Under the pieces are notes generated by a model. That model was not told the DNA's origin. It did no database searches and saw only the letters and a program-made list of their open reading frames with translations. Positions 62,980 through 64,000 of a stretch of DNA of 64,000 bases are shown in pieces. The position numbers and the translations under genes were made by a program. The stretch lies in assembly GCF_021462225.1 (NCBI RefSeq), contig NC_061816.1, forward strand, positions 10,999,390 to 11,063,389. The letters run 5' to 3'. Position 1 is the stretch's first letter, and each line of letters begins with the position of its first letter. This DNA is from Girardinichthys multiradiatus. Its lineage: Eukaryota > Chordata > Actinopteri > Cyprinodontiformes > Goodeidae.

Positions 62980-64000
62980 CTGAAAGTCAAAATGGGGGAA
63001 ATAATAAAATCGGACTTCTAATTAAAAACAAACAGAATCTGTCCAATATCACGATGTGTAGTGCACAGAAACGCCAGATTTACCCTTTCACCGACAGCTG
63101 TTTTTCTCCAGGTCACTTCAAACTATCCATGACAGATCTCCTAGTCATAATAAGCTCTTCTTTTTTGCAATAGGTGTCCTAATCATGAATGTTTTAATGC
63201 CTACTGTTACATTTGAATACAAGTTAATATATGTCAGTACTCTAATTTAATTTCAATGTAATTTGCTGATTTAGAAATTAAGTTTCTGTACTTGAGTCTG
63301 AAATGTGAATTCAATTGGATGCTTGTCTGTTTGAAAGCTTCAATGTGAAAAATAACCTAATCATGAGAGATTTTTACCTAAACTGATAGACTGACAACAT
63401 TTTCTGTCTCACTACACAATGTGGCTTAGAAAGAAATAATCATTTGTTTAGGTTCTAAAATTTTACTTTACCATTAGGTTCTACCAAGTGTCCCTCTGAT
63501 TGGCCAATTGGGCACACCTGACGACTTCTTTCCCAGAAGCACAAGCAGCTACTAAAGGAGAGCAGTCTGGGTTCAGGGCCCATCAAAAAGCTTTGCCCAG
63601 CCAGGTTGCAGGCAAGCTGATCACCCTGTTTGGGTTTGCTTGTGATACATTTGTCTATTTATGTGCAAAGCTGTGTAAGACTGCGGAGAGGAAAAACCAG
63701 GACATCTAAAAGACACGGGCGTTACTAACAGATGCCAGTCTGAGTAAACTCAGCAAACACAGAACCCCTACAGGAACCAAAGCTTTATGTCCCTCCAGCT
63801 GACAAATGGAGACCAAGACGACAGGACCTTGGAGCAACAACACAAGCTGGTTTCGAGAATGTAAAAAACGCTCAGAGCTGACCAGAAAAATGGATGTTTA
63901 AAAGTTCTATCCCTGGCAGTTCTGGTGCTCCAAGCTCAGAGATCAACGATGTCTCATGTCTTTTAACATATTTGTACATGTCAGGATTTAGAAATTGAAA
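62980..64000 (-). other. zc3h13 upstream intron to window edge
   Basis: The exon at 62813-62979 starts in mid-codon, so an upstream exon exists. No exon encoding the expected CCCH zinc finger is readable here. No repeat was recognised. Confidence 0.55.

Overview
The window is a piece of a vertebrate nuclear genome, almost certainly a teleost fish. The evidence is a set of split genes with GT-AG introns whose exons translate into conserved vertebrate proteins, together with repeats typical of ray-finned fish: several DD34E Tc1-like transposon families, an L2-type LINE, and a hAT-type MITE whose ends read CAGGGGTC...GACCCC. The species cannot be named from this stretch.

Four protein-coding genes are recognised, all on the minus strand. 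From left to right they are: map4k4, a GCK-IV STE20 kinase (5' end and whole catalytic domain present, C-terminal part beyond base 1); chst10, the HNK-1 carbohydrate sulfotransferase (complete, 5 coding exons, 361 aa); rpl31, ribosomal protein eL31 (complete, 4 coding exons, 124 aa); and zc3h13, a subunit of the nuclear m6A-writer complex (15 coding exons giving about 1,631 residues to the natural stop; the CCCH-finger N-terminus lies beyond base 64000). Exon borders were set by hand from protein similarity, splice dinucleotides and phase. In all four genes the codon phases carry through every junction read.

The rest is intron and intergenic DNA full of mobile elements. One Tc1-like family is present as three near-identical full-length copies (17137-18744, 30429-31996, 44085-45675). 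All have TA target sites and about 200-bp inverted repeats, all lie in the same orientation, and each transposase is broken by different lesions. A second Tc1-like family (36982-38553) and a third (39489-41050, in an rpl31 intron) keep most of their length; older Tc1 remnants are scattered. A block at 46640-50850 is nested: a (GGAA)-like purine tract and its flank were invaded by a hAT MITE (8-bp TSD) and by a 2.9-kb L2-type LINE (12-bp TSD). The same combination of tetranucleotide tract and short flank occurs at several other places, mostly inside map4k4 introns.

The genes do not form an operon. They do unrelated jobs: kinase signalling, Golgi glycan sulfation, the ribosome, and mRNA methylation. 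map4k4, chst10 and rpl31 belong to one conserved vertebrate neighbourhood (human 2q11.2), whereas zc3h13 maps to another chromosome in human. The junction between them is the repeat-rich 43.3-51 kb stretch. No undescribed system with strong support was found. The best leads are the composite tetranucleotide repeat, a probable GC-AG intron in zc3h13, and the recently active Tc1 family.
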